NCBI GenBank assembly: GCA_010279815.1
Contig: QEOQ01000226.1
Span: 704,976-768,975 of the forward strand
Source of the DNA: Brachionus plicatilis
Taxonomy: Eukaryota > Rotifera > Eurotatoria > Ploima > Brachionidae
Length of the DNA: 64,000 nucleotides
Direction of reading: 5' to 3'
This document shows positions 53,797-63,978 of this stretch, one piece after another. Position numbers and translations under genes: made by a program. Under the pieces are notes generated by a model. It was not told where the DNA came from. It saw only the letters and a program-made list of their open reading frames with translations, and ran no database searches. Within the stretch, counting starts at the first letter, position 1; each line of letters begins with the position of its first letter.

Positions 53797-54087
53797 ATGC
53801 CAGTTAGAGCAATTTTCGAATTACCAGAGGGTTTCGATCAGCTAGGTCAAACCCAGTTAAATGTTTTATGCATCAGACTCGAAGCCGGCATAAAAGAAAT
53901 TAAAAAAGAAAGAGAAGAGGATGCTAAATCACTAATCGCAATTAAACAATGTTTAGGCGAATGCGAAAAACTTTTAGATAATACAAAAGTTGAATTAAAT
54001 TCGCATAAATTAGATGCAGAAAGGTTAGATTCGGAAAAAACTTCTACATTACGAAAGTACGAATTATTAAAAACCAGTTACAATTAA
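53797..54087 (+). CDS. Gag-like or coiled-coil 96-aa ORF in inverted-arm element
   Basis: An ATG ORF starting MPVRAIFELPEGFDQLGQTQ. Residues ~28-95 are a long amphipathic helix rich in Glu, Lys and Leu (EAGIKEIKKEREEDAKSL, then CLGECEKLLDNTKVELNSHK), predicted coiled coil. Codons with GC-rich third positions stand out from the flanks. With the upstream primer-binding-site-like sequence, the N-terminus of a truncated retroelement Gag is a reasonable reading; a host gene trapped between the arms is the alternative. It ends at TAA 90 bp before the right arm. Confidence 0.45.
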   Translation: MPVRAIFELPEGFDQLGQTQLNVLCIRLEAGIKEIKKEREEDAKSLIAIKQCLGECEKLLDNTKVELNSHKLDAERLDSEKTSTLRKYELLKTSYN

Positions 54088-55133
54088 CGCTATAGTTCTA
54101 GAGTTAGAAAGTAGAAAATATGAACAAGTTAAGGCAAAATGTAGAAAATTTAATATTTTTACATTTTCATATTTTTAGATTTTTTGTGCAAAATTTCATA
54201 AAATTTTTATTTTTTATTTTGGTAACTAAATAATTTGTAAGAGTTTTTTTTATCCTCTGAAATATTGCACAAAAAATCTAAAAATATGGAAATGTAAAAA
54301 TGTAAAATTATTTTCACTTTGCCTAAGTTAAACCAAAATATATATTATATTTTTTTAGACCCTACTTTATAATTAATTAATTGGTTTGTTTACTTAATTT
54401 ATTTAAGTACATTTTTAGGGCATAATCTACGCAATAACCTAGTAATTACACAAAATTTTTAAGTTTTTTATATAATGATATGAATTGAATCACCTCTGGA
54501 CGTATTTGATAGACTCAGCAATTGTACATAAAACTGTAAAGGCCAATTTCGAACATTTTAACCTTTTATACTCTTTGAATTTTGCTTAAATACCTGTTAA
54601 TTTACGTGATAAAGTTAATTCGTCTATTTGTGCATTGTATTTGAATTTATGATTTTTTTATTTAATTTTAAATTGATTATATGTTTTATTAACTAAAACT
54701 GTTTTATTTAACCTAAAATGTTTTTAAAAAAATTGGATTTTGATATTATGTTTTTTATCTTTTTATAAAATTGGTTATATGATTTTTTTTCATTAATTAA
54801 ATCAACATTTTTCTATATGCTTTATTTTCTTTATTTATTTTTTTATTTTTTTATTTCTACCTGTCTCAGTTTTTTTAACTCCTAATTTTATTATTAAAAC
54901 TTGTCTTAGATAAATCATTAAGATTATTTTTTCTATCTCCAAATAAACAGAAAAAAAGTACACTAAAAATGAAATTTTAAAAAATAAGACAAATACCATA
55001 GCATTTTTTAATCTGATAAATTTTGATTTGAGTTGAACAAAATTAATGCATGTAATATTTCAAAATTATATAACAAAAAATTTTTTTAACTCTAAAAAAA
55101 ATATGCGGAGAAATTTATTTATTTTTGAATTAA

Positions 55134-55568
55134 ATGCAGTACCTAAAATTAAACATCCCAAAGGTGGTCCGAGTAATACTCGGACAAAGGAGTCTATTTT
55201 CAACTTCAAATAAGCTTGCCAACAATTCAAATCTCACCGACGAACCTGTAAAATATTCGACAAGCAAAGCAAAAACTTGGGATTCAATTAATTCATTTAC
55301 CAGCAAAACTACCAGAACTCAGCCAACTTCTCAGCCGTTCATTGTGGCTATAAGTACATTTATTTTCCTAGCTTATTTCATTTTGATCAGAGAAGAAAAC
55401 GCTCTGGATAAAAAGGTTTCCCGACCATTGGAAGAGAGTGTGCCAGACATCAAAGAAATGACTCTTAAGCATCAAATTTTACAGTATGAACAAATGGGTC
55501 TAAATACAAGGGAATTGAGAGAAGCTTTGAGAAAGGAGATCGAACTCAAAAAAAAAGCGAATAAATAA
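55134..55568 (+). CDS. UQCC4/CCSMST1-like mitochondrial inner-membrane protein
   Basis: 144 aa. The N-terminus is basic and serine-rich (PKVVRVILGQRSLFSTSNKL), a likely mitochondrial presequence. EPVKYSTSKAKTWDS matches the KFSTSKA motif typical of CCSMST1, now called UQCC4, an assembly factor of respiratory complex III. One transmembrane helix at ~67-86 is followed at once by REENALD, also characteristic. The C-terminal third is a charged helix (TRELREALRKEIELKKKANK). It is intronless, with the start at the first ATG. Polyadenylation signals follow at ~55604 and 55629. The assignment is by motif only. Confidence 0.6.
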   Translation: MQYLKLNIPKVVRVILGQRSLFSTSNKLANNSNLTDEPVKYSTSKAKTWDSINSFTSKTTRTQPTSQPFIVAISTFIFLAYFILIREENALDKKVSRPLEESVPDIKEMTLKHQILQYEQMGLNTRELREALRKEIELKKKANK

Positions 55569-55569
55569 C

Positions 55570-56075
55570 AAGTTTTTATTTTTGTTTTATATTTGAATAG
55601 TTTTAATAAATCTTAATTATATTGCTTAATAAACGTTTAAATTAATTTGATGATGTACAAGTTATTTTAATTAAAAGCCGAGTACTTGGCATTTATGGCA
55701 AAAATTTTTTTTTATTGTATAATTAAAATTAAAATTGGTTGAAACATGTTTTTTGGCAAAAATAATTCTCTTTTTTAATAGGTGAACATTTTTTCATGAT
55801 GGTTTAAAAAACATCCAACTCACAAATAATTATAGAATACTTCATAAAGCTAATTGAAAGAATAAAATTTTAATTGTTTATTTGAAAAATATTCTAAAAT
55901 AATTAAGCCTTAAAATCAATCAGGATTAAAAAAAAAAAATTTTTTGTTTTAGAGGAACAGTGCTCGTACATTTGTACCAAGTGAAGCGTTACTTAAAAAA
56001 TTCACATTCATTAAATTTTGTCATTCCATTTCATAAATACTAGAAATTTCTATTTTAAAGTAAAAAATTAAAAAA
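55570..56075. other. Spacer between two + strand genes
   Basis: AT-rich sequence with no repeat or RNA gene recognised. It presumably contains the promoter of the 56076 gene. Confidence 0.3.
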
Positions 56076-56798
56076 ATGTCTCATACACAATCAACATTGG
56101 AAAAAGATGCCAATCTAATTGAATTGAGTCATTTGAACGAATTTTTGGACTATTTTTTCCAGTTCTATGACCCAAAGTCGAACAATCTGCAAACCAACAA
56201 AGACACATTCAAAAGCTTTAAGCTCTACTATGACCAAGCTTACAAAAATGTTTGTCTTTTGAACGATTTAGATGAGTTGAATCAAAAAAATTTCATCTAT
56301 GTACTAATAGACGTATTTTTTTACATTGAAATGTATTATTTGCATGCCAGGATGGCCAAGAAGCATACACGGCCATTTTACCAATACTTAAAAATCTTGC
56401 TGAAGAAAGACTTTCGAGTTAATGGAGAACCGATATCAATCAACGACTTGTATGATTTGTTAAACATGGAAGTGAAATTATTTAAATTTTCAAAGCAATC
56501 AAAGAAGTTAGGGAGATTGCCAAGTGAAGAGACATTAGTGGAAAGTTTGGAAATTGAAATTAGCCCAAGATCGGTTACTCAGATTCTGGATCCAAATAGA
56601 TTTCTTCCAATTCAAAGTATTCCTTCAATTCAAACAAGCATGAATTACAAGCAAGACTATCCAAAATTTTTCTATTCCCAGTCAAAATTAAATTATTATT
56701 CTGGTTTTCAGAACAATACTTACAACTACACAAATAGTCTAAATAATTTGAATTCATACTACAATGGTTTCTATAACATGTTATCTTTAGTTAAATAA
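56076..56798 (+). CDS. Unrecognised 240-aa protein with Tyr/Asn-rich tail
   Basis: A single ATG-started frame in a favourable aaaaaATG context. Residues 1-~150 are mixed alpha-helical (HLNEFLDYFFQFYDPKS, FIYVLIDVFFYIEMYYLHAR, then a basic MAKKHTRPFYQYLKILLKKD). Residues ~195-240 are Tyr/Asn/Ser-rich (FYSQSKLNYYSGFQNNTYNY), resembling prion-like low-complexity tails. There is no signal peptide and no clear transmembrane helix. I do not recognise the family. Codon use is like that of neighbouring genes, so it is likely real. Confidence 0.7.
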   Translation: MSHTQSTLEKDANLIELSHLNEFLDYFFQFYDPKSNNLQTNKDTFKSFKLYYDQAYKNVCLLNDLDELNQKNFIYVLIDVFFYIEMYYLHARMAKKHTRPFYQYLKILLKKDFRVNGEPISINDLYDLLNMEVKLFKFSKQSKKLGRLPSEETLVESLEIEISPRSVTQILDPNRFLPIQSIPSIQTSMNYKQDYPKFFYSQSKLNYYSGFQNNTYNYTNSLNNLNSYYNGFYNMLSLVK

Positions 56799-56799
56799 T

Positions 56800-57176
56800 A
56801 ATTTTAAAATAATTTAATTTTAAGTTAGCTTTAAATAAAATTTTTGAGACTACTATTTAATTTTTAATTTTTTTTCAGCTTAGCCCTACAAAAATGTAAG
56901 TTCAGCTCTAAAAGTCGAAATTTGGATCAAACAATTCAAAAATATTCGAAAAAAATTAATTTCTACATTTAAAATGAAAATTAAAAATTAAATTATATTT
57001 TTGGTTTGGATTTAATGTTAATAATATGTCCCTTTCTATCATAGCCGGTAATGAGGAGGCGTTCATCTCCTTTTTATAATGCTTGTATAATAATTTGTCT
57101 CTTTTCTATTCTAGCGGATAATAAGTGAGGCTTTTTCAGTACCTTTTTGAGCAACTGCTCCGACCTGACACAGAGG
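56800..57176. repeat. Spacer with short imperfect direct repeat
   Basis: TGTCCCTTTCTATCATAGCC (57027) and TGTCTCTTTTCTATTCTAGC (57091), each followed by GGTAATGAG or GGATAATAAG and G-rich words, form a 65-bp-spaced direct repeat. Each copy contains a pyrimidine-rich TAG, like a splice acceptor. No gene is assigned. Confidence 0.35.
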
Positions 57177-57289
57177 TTACTGCATCGAGTTGATCATCTG
57201 CACCGCTTTTGTCACCCAAGCAAAACCAGTCTTGGTTAAATCTTGAATAATGCTTCCCTTCTTAAATTTGACAATTATCGGCGGTTCGT
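57177..57289 (-). CDS. Orphan terminal exon, unknown
   Basis: After AAACACAG the minus strand reads DEPPIIVKFKKGSIIQDLTK then TGFAWVTKAVQMINSMQ and a stop. Codons such as CCG, GCG, GTG and ATC set it apart from its AT-rich surroundings. No partner exon was found in 57290-57870. It may be the last exon of a decayed or transposon-derived gene. Confidence 0.35.
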
Positions 57290-57867
57290 CTGTGTTTTTT
57301 TTCAAAAATTTATATTTACAGTAAAAATAGACTATAATTTTTTATCACTAATTAAACTTAACCTGTATAAATCTATTTATATCTATATATAATTTGACTG
57401 TTAAAAACGACTTTATTAAGAAAATAATACTATTTATGTAAAGTGCAAGGCAGCATGAATACAAATTATTTTAGAAAATAGTATTTTAAGTAAAGGACAG
57501 ATGTTTTTTATGTTATTTGTCCTCAGCTTTCATTTGAAAAAAAAATGAGTCCAACCTGTAAGCCGCATCATGGTCCCGCAAAATCTGCATCATAGGGGTC
57601 AATTTCGATATTTTGGACGATGAAACTTCCAAAAGATAATTTTAACCTTTTCTGGGTAATCTAGAACGCTCAATAAGATTATCTGCAAAATTTCAAGCGT
57701 CTGTGTTGTGTTTTTCACGAGATATCGTTAAAAAAACATTTTTTTCTGTATCCTAAGTTCAAAGCGTTATAACTCATGAACCGAATTATGAGATGATTTG
57801 ATAAATACATCATTTTGTATAGAATTAAATTTAAAAAAAATTGTTCGAGGCACTTTTTTAATATTGA
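57290..57867. other. Spacer, somewhat less AT-rich
   Basis: Bases 57545-57800 include CCGCATCATGGTCCCGCAAA and ATAACTCATGAACCGAATTA, less AT-biased than the flanks and reminiscent of a similar phrase (CATAACTCTTTCAAAAAATC) near 59443. No frame could be supported. Confidence 0.3.
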
Positions 57868-58492
57868 GTTTAGTTTTTTATTAAAATTCATTTGAAAAAA
57901 AACTAACTTTTAAATAATGATTTATTTCAAAAGAAAATACTAAAAAGCTTCTCTTTTTAATGCTTAAAAGCTCAAAATTGTAAAAAAAAAAAAAAAATAA
58001 ATAATTCTATGATTCCAATTATTTGAACGTAAACTTTCCAAAACAATATCTAGATGAGGAAAATCTTCTTCAGTCGAAAAAAGTTCTTGATTTTTATGAT
58101 TGTCAGTGGAATAAATAATACTATGCTTATTTAAATCCAATCGTTCTCTAAAAGTTAAATTTTTGTCTTTTTAGATTTTTATATTAAGTTTTCGCTCTAT
58201 TTTTCTTGATTTTTGTTACTTTAGTCATTTTTAAATTTGTTTTTTTAAGAGATTGAAAATTAAGAATAAGTTTATGCAATTTAAGAGTGATAAAATAAAA
58301 AGTCATAGAAGAAAAGGTCTACTTGATAAAAATGTCTGTGATAGTGTGGACTAGTGATTAATTTTTTAATTTTTTTTCTAATTTTGAGTTTTTAAGCATT
58401 AAAAAGAGAAGCTTTTTAGTATTTTCTTTTGAAATAAATCATTATTTAAAAATTAGTTTTTTTTTTCAACTGAATTTTAATAAAAAACTAAT
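57868..58492. mobile_element. TIR element with arms of about 110 bp
   Basis: The phrase AAAGCTTCTCTTTTTAATGC at 57950 is mirrored at ~58391-58420. The inverted arms extend over 57868-57979 and 58381-58492 with a few mismatches. The interior of about 400 bp has no ORF. Confidence 0.65.
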
Positions 58493-58540
58493 CTCTAAGA
58501 TTACGTACGTAATTTTACGTAAAATTAAATCAATATCTGT

Positions 58541-59303
58541 AAGACACCGTAAATTCGATTTCGGCCAAAAAATTGTCAATTTTTGCTATTTTTTATGATT
58601 TTTAATAATTTTTTATATTTTTTTCTATTTTTCAAACAAAAATTTTATAATTGCAGATTTACTTAGTTTTCTGTAAATAAATCTTCAAAAAAATTTTAAA
58701 ATAAATTTTTTTGTTTTCGATTTTGCTACTAAGGTCAGGCGGTAAACTTATTTTGTACCGAACACACAAATTTCTTTTTAAAATTTTCATTTAGAATAAA
58801 CTTTTAAACAATTAATGATTTGAAACTTTAAATTGTTACATTTTTTACTATATCTTACCATTTCTTAAAAGAACTACTAAATTTTTGCAAAAAATTAGCA
58901 AAGTAAAATTTTTGATCAAATTTCAAGCGCTCAAAAATATTTAGATGCGCAATTAAATTTCACCGCAGATTTTTAATTTTTTTAACATTTTAAAGCTTAA
59001 TTTTTAAACTTTTGAAAAAGGATTGTAATTTCTAAAATTGTAAAGAAATTTAATTACGCATTTAAAAATGTTTGAGCAAGATTGAGCGGTTGAAATTTGA
59101 TCAAAAATTTTACTTTGCAAAAAAACAACCAAAATTTACAACAAATATTGTATTAAATTAAAAGATTTTGTAAGAAAAAATCCAAAAAATTTTTTTGTCT
59201 GAACAATACTTAGAAAATAATAAAAAAATTTATTAAAAATCAAAAAAAATAGCAAAAATTGACAATCTTTTGGTCGAAATCGAATTTACGGTGTCTTAAG
59301 AAT
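58541..59303. mobile_element. Long imperfect foldback element
   Basis: AAGACACCGTAAATTCGATT at the left is mirrored by AATCGAATTTACGGTGTCTT at the right. Complementarity continues through CAATTTTTGCTATTTTTT and inner words (TTTCAAGCGCTC versus GAGCGGTTGAAA), so most of the element folds on itself, with net length differences between the arms. It is non-coding. Confidence 0.7.
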
Positions 59304-59309
59304 AGTCAA

Positions 59310-59897
59310 TTATTCTCTATTTAATAAGTGTGCAAAATTATAGATCAATATCTAATTATGATCGAAAAATATTTTAAAAATTGATCATTTTACTGAATTT
59401 TCACTTTTTTCATAAAACCTTAAAATTTTGTTGTTTTTTCATCATAACTCTTTCAAAAAATCATCCGATTAAAACAAACAATGACTTAATTTTATCAGGA
59501 AAAAATTCTATACAAATTGATATATCAATTTTTACCACCGAAGACAATTTTGGGTCAAGAAATGTGTCACATCTGAGAATAGAGTATGCGAAAAAAAAAA
59601 TTTAAAACATCATTGTTATTTTCAACAAATAAAAAATAATCTGTATCAGACTGTAAATTCTGTGATTCCTGTTCTTGTAAATATTATTTAAAATAGAAGA
59701 TTTGATCACACATATTGGCATTAATAATGAAAAAAGATAAGTTTTGTTTTAAAGTCTAAAAGGGGACGTTTAATCTGAATTTACACGACTATGTTCTTTT
59801 TTCATCTTCGATAAACAGCAGTCATCGAGTGTTTACAATTTAATTCACATTCGAGTATTGTGCAATGTCTCCTATTGTTATAAGTAGTCTTGGTATA
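59310..59897. other. Spacer, nothing recognised
   Basis: Contains only AT-rich text and a short low-complexity frame at 59381. Confidence 0.3.
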
Positions 59898-60120
59898 CAG
59901 TCATTCCTCCGTATAACAAGACCCCATATAACGAGAAACTCTTTATAACGAGCTGTATTACCGGAACCGATTACGAGCAATAGAAAAAGATATAAAAATT
60001 GTTTCGATACAACGAGTTTCAATATAACGAAAACTTGATAGAACGAGCTGTTTTTGAAAGACCGCTTAATCATTTTCTTAAGAAAAAAAACTTCCTATAA
60101 CGAGCTTGAAAAAAAAACTT
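59898..60120. mobile_element. pogo/Tigger-type end with repeated TATAACGAG
   Basis: CAGTCATTCCTCCGTATAAC follows a TA, then five or more TATAACGAG words occur over about 200 bp. The first 20 bases match the inverse of the right end at 61778, also TA-flanked, so 59898-61778 might be one old element into which the 60697 MITE inserted. That joining is uncertain. Confidence 0.55.
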
Positions 60121-60439
60121 TCACACTTGTGTATTAAGAAAAAAGATTAAAAAAATAAAAATAAAACAATTAATTTTCTTTTTTGCGAGGAACGAAGCAG
60201 CCGTGACGAGCTATATAGTCTCACAATGAGAGTGTATTGAAAAGTTAGAATGCGCGATTTGTAAAAATTTTTCTGGATGAGAATTTTGAATAAAACCTTA
60301 ACATATACTATTATAAATTTGAAAAAAAAAACTGAAAATTTACCAATTAAAATTTGCAAATAAAACTTAACTTTTTACTAATTTTTAACTCTTATTTATT
60401 AACAAAATTATACAAGATTTTTAGTGATAGGAGTTTTCT

Positions 60440-60590
60440 CTTTAGTTTAGTCAACTAGAATTTAGTCGAATAGTTTTAGTTAACTAAAATTTAGCCAAAT
60501 AGTTTTTAGTTAATTAATTTTCAGTCCGCTTATTTTTAGTTAACTAATTATTAGTCGACTAAACAAAAATTATTAACTAAAGTTTTATTT
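60440..60590. repeat. TTTAGTTAACTAA tandem-like repeat
   Basis: Degenerate copies of TTTAGTYRACTAAA (palindromic, e.g. TTAGTCGACTAAA) occur at roughly 15-30 bp spacing. Such palindromic subterminal arrays occur at ends of DNA transposons; no defined ends were found. Confidence 0.45.
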
Positions 60591-60696
60591 TTAAAATCTT
60601 TCTTTTTGAAAATTTTTTCTAAATAAAATTTATAATTTATAACTATGTAATATGAGTAAATTACCAATTAATGATTCTTTAAACTATTGAATTTGA

Positions 60697-60980
60697 GGCA
60701 AAATGTTATTTATTGTACATTTTTATATTTTTACATTTTTACATTTTTACATTTTTGAGAGAAAAAATAAAAATCTCAAAATAAAAAAGCTTAAAAAAAT
60801 TTTCATTCAAGAAAAGTAATAAAAAATACTTAAAAAGGAGTTTTAGAAAAATTATTTGCGAATTTATTATTACTTTTCTTGAATGAAAATTTTTTTAAGC
60901 TTTTTTATTTTGAGATTTTTATTTTTTCTCTCAAAAATGTAAAAATGTAAAAATATAAAAATGTAAAAAATGTTATGTAT
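60697..60980. mobile_element. MITE, GGCAAAATGTAA family, copy 3 (arm-homogenised)
   Basis: The left end GGCAAAATGTTATTTATTGT is followed by the same stem as the copies at 1409 and 4690, but both arms carry the same variant (AAAAAAGCTT left, AAGCTTTTTT right) where the other copies have AAAAAATCT and AGATTTTTT. The loop is shorter. The right terminus lacks the final CATTTTGCC. Confidence 0.75.
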
Positions 60981-60999
60981 ATTTTATTAATCAACCAAA

Positions 61000-61313
61000 A
61001 GAATAAATAAATACCATTAAATAAAGACTTAATTAAATAACATCTGGTTTTGTTACCTATCCTCTTTTAAAAAATTTTCACATAAAAAAATTTCTAACTG
61101 TCTAAATAAAGGAATGTTATTTTTAATTAAAATTCAATAAATTAATTATCAAAATCAAATCCAAAATATTTACTAAAATTTAAAAAAAGTTATAAAATGT
61201 CAAATAAATGTTTTTAAATTTTTTTTTGTCTCATTATTCCTTAGATATCTCGCTTTCCGCATAATATCCCGCTTTTCCTAAATTTATGCGGCCTCGAAAA
61301 AAAACGAATTAAA
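61000..61313. other. Spacer before the pogo transposase fragment
   Basis: Mostly AT-rich. TATCTCGCTTTCCGCATAAT followed by ATCCCGCTTTTCC at 61248-61278 resembles a second type of pogo-like terminal sequence. Confidence 0.3.
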
Positions 61314-61778
61314 TTGTCAAGTTACGATGACATCGATAAATCAGTGTTGTTTTGGTTCGAACAAGTTCAAAAATACAGTAATTGTACAGTGAGTGGCAGT
61401 GAAATTCAATTACAGGCTCTAAAGTTTGCGACAATGTTAGGCCATCGTGAATTCAAAGCTAGTAATGGATGGCTGTGCAAGTTTAAAGAGAGAAATGGAA
61501 TTTCGTTAAAAACCACGATAGGTGAGGCTGGATTGGTCGACCAAGCGAGCGTTCAGAATTGGATTTCAAATGTTCTTCCTGATATGATCAAAGATTATGC
61601 GATCGATGATTTATTTAACGCCGACGAAACCGCCCTATTTTTTAAAGCTTTCAATAAAAATTTTAATAAAAAAATAAAAATTACCCATCCTTTTCAGTGG
61701 GATTTGGATAAAAAGAGTTTCGATATAACGAGCACAAAAATTTTCACCCAACTTGCTCGTTATACCGAGGAACGACTG
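61314..61778 (+). pseudogene. Truncated pogo/Tigger transposase fused to its right inverted end
   Basis: The frame opens with TTG, not ATG, so the N-terminus is missing or spliced. Residues ~5-75 are a CENP-B/Tc5-type DNA-binding domain (VLFWFEQVQKYSNCTVSG, FKASNGWLCKFKERNGISLK). DDLFNADETALFFKAF near residue 100 contains the first catalytic Asp of the DDE/D domain. Directly after this the sequence jumps to the right terminal repeat (ATATAACGAGCACAAAAATT to CCGAGGAACGACTG, ending 61778 before TA). The remaining catalytic residues are deleted. It could encode only a DNA-binding fragment. Confidence 0.8.
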
Positions 61779-61781
61779 TAA

Positions 61782-62026
61782 AAATATCCTTGAAAAAGAG
61801 AATCTTCTAAATCACTCTTGCATAAAAATGATAATGCAAAAGGCTTTTGATCAAAATACCATCCTAAGTTTTTGAATTTACATTTTAAACTGAAATTTTT
61901 TTTAAAATTTTTTTTAGCTGATATTAGATGATATGAGTTGATATTATGTGACAAGATAATTTCTGGCACTTTATTTTTTTAAAACTTAATTTATTTTTTT
62001 TATTTTACTTTAATTATTTTTTTTTC
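61782..62026. other. Short spacer
   Basis: AT-rich between the pogo end and the foldback; no feature seen. Confidence 0.3.
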
Positions 62027-62381
62027 GGCATCTTGAAGTTTAGGATCAAAAAAATCAGATCAAAAAGTAATTTTTTTATAACTTTTAAATGGTATTTGAT
62101 TAAATCTCTCTGCAAAATGCTAAATAATGCAAAACACATGCTGAATATTAGAATAGGCTCTGCAAAAACTCTGCAATTTTGCAGGAAAATGCATGTCATT
62201 AAAAAGCATTTAATTCAACTGCGCAATTTAATTGCAGAGTTTTTGCAGAGCCTATTCTAATATTCAGCATGTTTTTTGCATTATTTAGCATTTTGCAGAG
62301 AGATTTAATCAAATACCATTTAAAAGTTATAATAAAATTACTTTTGGATCTGATTTTTTTGATCCTAAACTTCAAGATGCC
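62027..62381. mobile_element. Foldback element with 151-bp gap-free arms
   Basis: 62027-62177 pairs with 62231-62381 at a constant sum of 124408, with few mismatches and a 53-bp loop. Ends GGCATCTTGAAGTTTAGGAT relate it to the MITE at 44970. The centre (TGCAAAAACTCTGCAATTTT) resembles sequences at 31350 and 38590, probably degraded relatives. Confidence 0.85.
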
Positions 62382-62389
62382 TTTTTTTT

Positions 62390-62832
62390 CTTGATTTTTT
62401 TAATTTTTTTAATATGATGGAGCTTTAGCTTTGCACAGATAAACTAATAAATATAACAAATCAGGAAATTTGGTTGTCAATTATTTTTATTTGATTAATT
62501 GTTTGATATCATTCAAAAAATTATTATGACAAATACTAAAATTAGTATCATTTGACTTTTTTAGTGTCAATTTTATTTTTTTAAAGGAAAACATAAATAA
62601 AATTTGGCATCAAAATAAAATGTATGTTTCTTATTTCCTTACTTTTTCACATGATGTAAAATTATCACATAGACACATTTTACGAAAAGAATCAATACAT
62701 TTATAAATAATAGAATTTCAAATTCAATAATTGTTTTTATTAATTAAATTTAAAATTTTCTATTAATTAACTGAATTTTATTTTCTTGTGATTTTGGTTT
62801 CTCACCTAATAAAATTCATTCAAAACTTATTT
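62390..62832. other. Lectin gene 3' flank
   Basis: GGAGCTTTAGCTTTGCACAG with ATAAA words near 62412-62455 resembles a retroelement 3' tail. No gene is visible. Confidence 0.3.
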
Positions 62833-63978
62833 TCAGAATGTTTTTACACACATATATTTGTGAAGTTCTTCTTTATCAGTGATGCTGTCGTAAAAACAAT
62901 CAATTCTATAATGCATGGGTTCAGTTTCAATATTGATATTGGCTGATGGGCAAAAAGAATAGTCAATTATTGGTTCATTTGAATAGTCTTTCCATTCATC
63001 ATCAAAATCATTATTCTTATTCTTTTTGTCTCTTCGACTTAACCAATAGATTTCTGTATTTTCAATACTTTGAAAATAATCTTTCAAAAAAATATTGGTT
63101 GATGAATCTCTAATGATAGCAATTCTCCAGTTATCGTGAATATCTATTGTCAAATCTTCACAATATTCCTTACCCTTATCTCCTTTTCCTATTTGATTTG
63201 AAAAGTGAAAACATTGATTATCAAAAATTAAAGTTCCAATCGGACACTTTTCTTTACATTCATTGTTTTCGAACTTTTCATTTTCTTCACACTGACAAAT
63301 ATTATTTCGACAAGTTAATTTTTCTTGTTTAACTTTACATTCATAAGAAATTGTACAAGGTAAACCATAAGATTTTCCATCCACACAAGACGATCCATCC
63401 CAATATTTGTCAACAGAATTTGAACAATCACAAATTTTTAACGTTTGATTTGATGGACAGCTGCATCTATCTGTAAAATCAGTACAAATTAGATTTTCAA
63501 AAGTGTTACAATCATCATCTGAGCTGCATGATAATGTAGAATAGGTTAATCTACATTCTTCGTTTGTTGTATCCCAAGTATGTGTATTTAAAGTACACAG
63601 ACATCTATTACTTTGACATGTCAAACCTTTGAGACTTGAGCATTGCCAATCGTTGTCACACATTGAATTAATTGATTTTTTTACTCTGCATTCTGAAGTA
63701 ATATTTTCAAAATACTCATCAGTATTACAAAGACAGGACTTGTTTAAAGAATGACAAGTCATTGCTTCTAAACACATTGTGTCATTGTCACAAACTTCAA
63801 ATTCTCCCAGCCGAGTGACACATTTTGAAAGCCCTTCATGATAATATTGACCAGTTGGACAAGAACAAATATTATTTAAGCAGTTTGTGATATCTGAATC
63901 AAGACATTCTGACTTTTGGTTACAAGTTTCCATATGTCTTTTTTTACTCTGGCATTTATTTCCATTCCAAAATTCTCT
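62833..63978 (-). CDS. Secreted EB/EGF-like repeat plus C-type-lectin protein, 5' end outside window
   Basis: The frame runs from about 63978 (acceptor-like ATAAAAAG) through FWNGNKCQSKKRHMETC to the stop at 62833, so the ATG at 63933 is internal and earlier exons, including any signal peptide, lie beyond the right edge. Numbered from that Met, residues 1-229 hold about five Cys-rich modules of the EB/EGF-like type (CxSxxCxx...LxCxxxxCxC, for example CDNDWQCSSLKGLTCQSNRC). Residues ~230-362 form a divergent C-type-lectin domain opening CPIGTLIFDNQCFHF with IYWLSRRD and closing DCFYDSI...YMCVKTF. The Ca-binding EPN/QPD and WND motifs are not evident, so sugar binding is uncertain. It is probably secreted or at the cell surface. 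Confidence 0.8.
   Translation of the reverse strand, partial: REFWNGNKCQSKKRHMETCNQKSECLDSDITNCLNNICSCPTGQYYHEGLSKCVTRLGEFEVCDNDTMCLEAMTCHSLNKSCLCNTDEYFENITSECRVKKSINSMCDNDWQCSSLKGLTCQSNRCLCTLNTHTWDTTNEECRLTYSTLSCSSDDDCNTFENLICTDFTDRCSCPSNQTLKICDCSNSVDKYWDGSSCVDGKSYGLPCTISYECKVKQEKLTCRNNICQCEENEKFENNECKEKCPIGTLIFDNQCFHFSNQIGKGDKGKEYCEDLTIDIHDNWRIAIIRDSSTNIFLKDYFQSIENTEIYWLSRRDKKNKNNDFDDEWKDYSNEPIIDYSFCPSANINIETEPMHYRIDCFYDSITDKEELHKYMCVKTF

Larger units (their letters stand above)
52505..54947. mobile_element. 2.4-kb element with 771-bp inverted arms around a retroelement-like core
   Basis: 52505-53275 is the reverse complement of 54177-54947. Three landmarks (both ends and a CACGTAA in the middle) pair at a constant coordinate sum of 107452, so the arms have no net indels, and stretches read by eye are essentially identical. 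The 901-bp core holds a primer-binding-site-like TGGTAGCAGCG (53576) and a 96-codon ORF. The inner arm ends contain a smaller inverted repeat (AGATTTTTTGTGCAA...). No target duplication was recognised. Confidence 0.85.

Noticed and set aside
58541..61000. Polinton/Maverick or viral integration
   Set aside because: Arms are short and imperfect and no polymerase, integrase or capsid frame is present.
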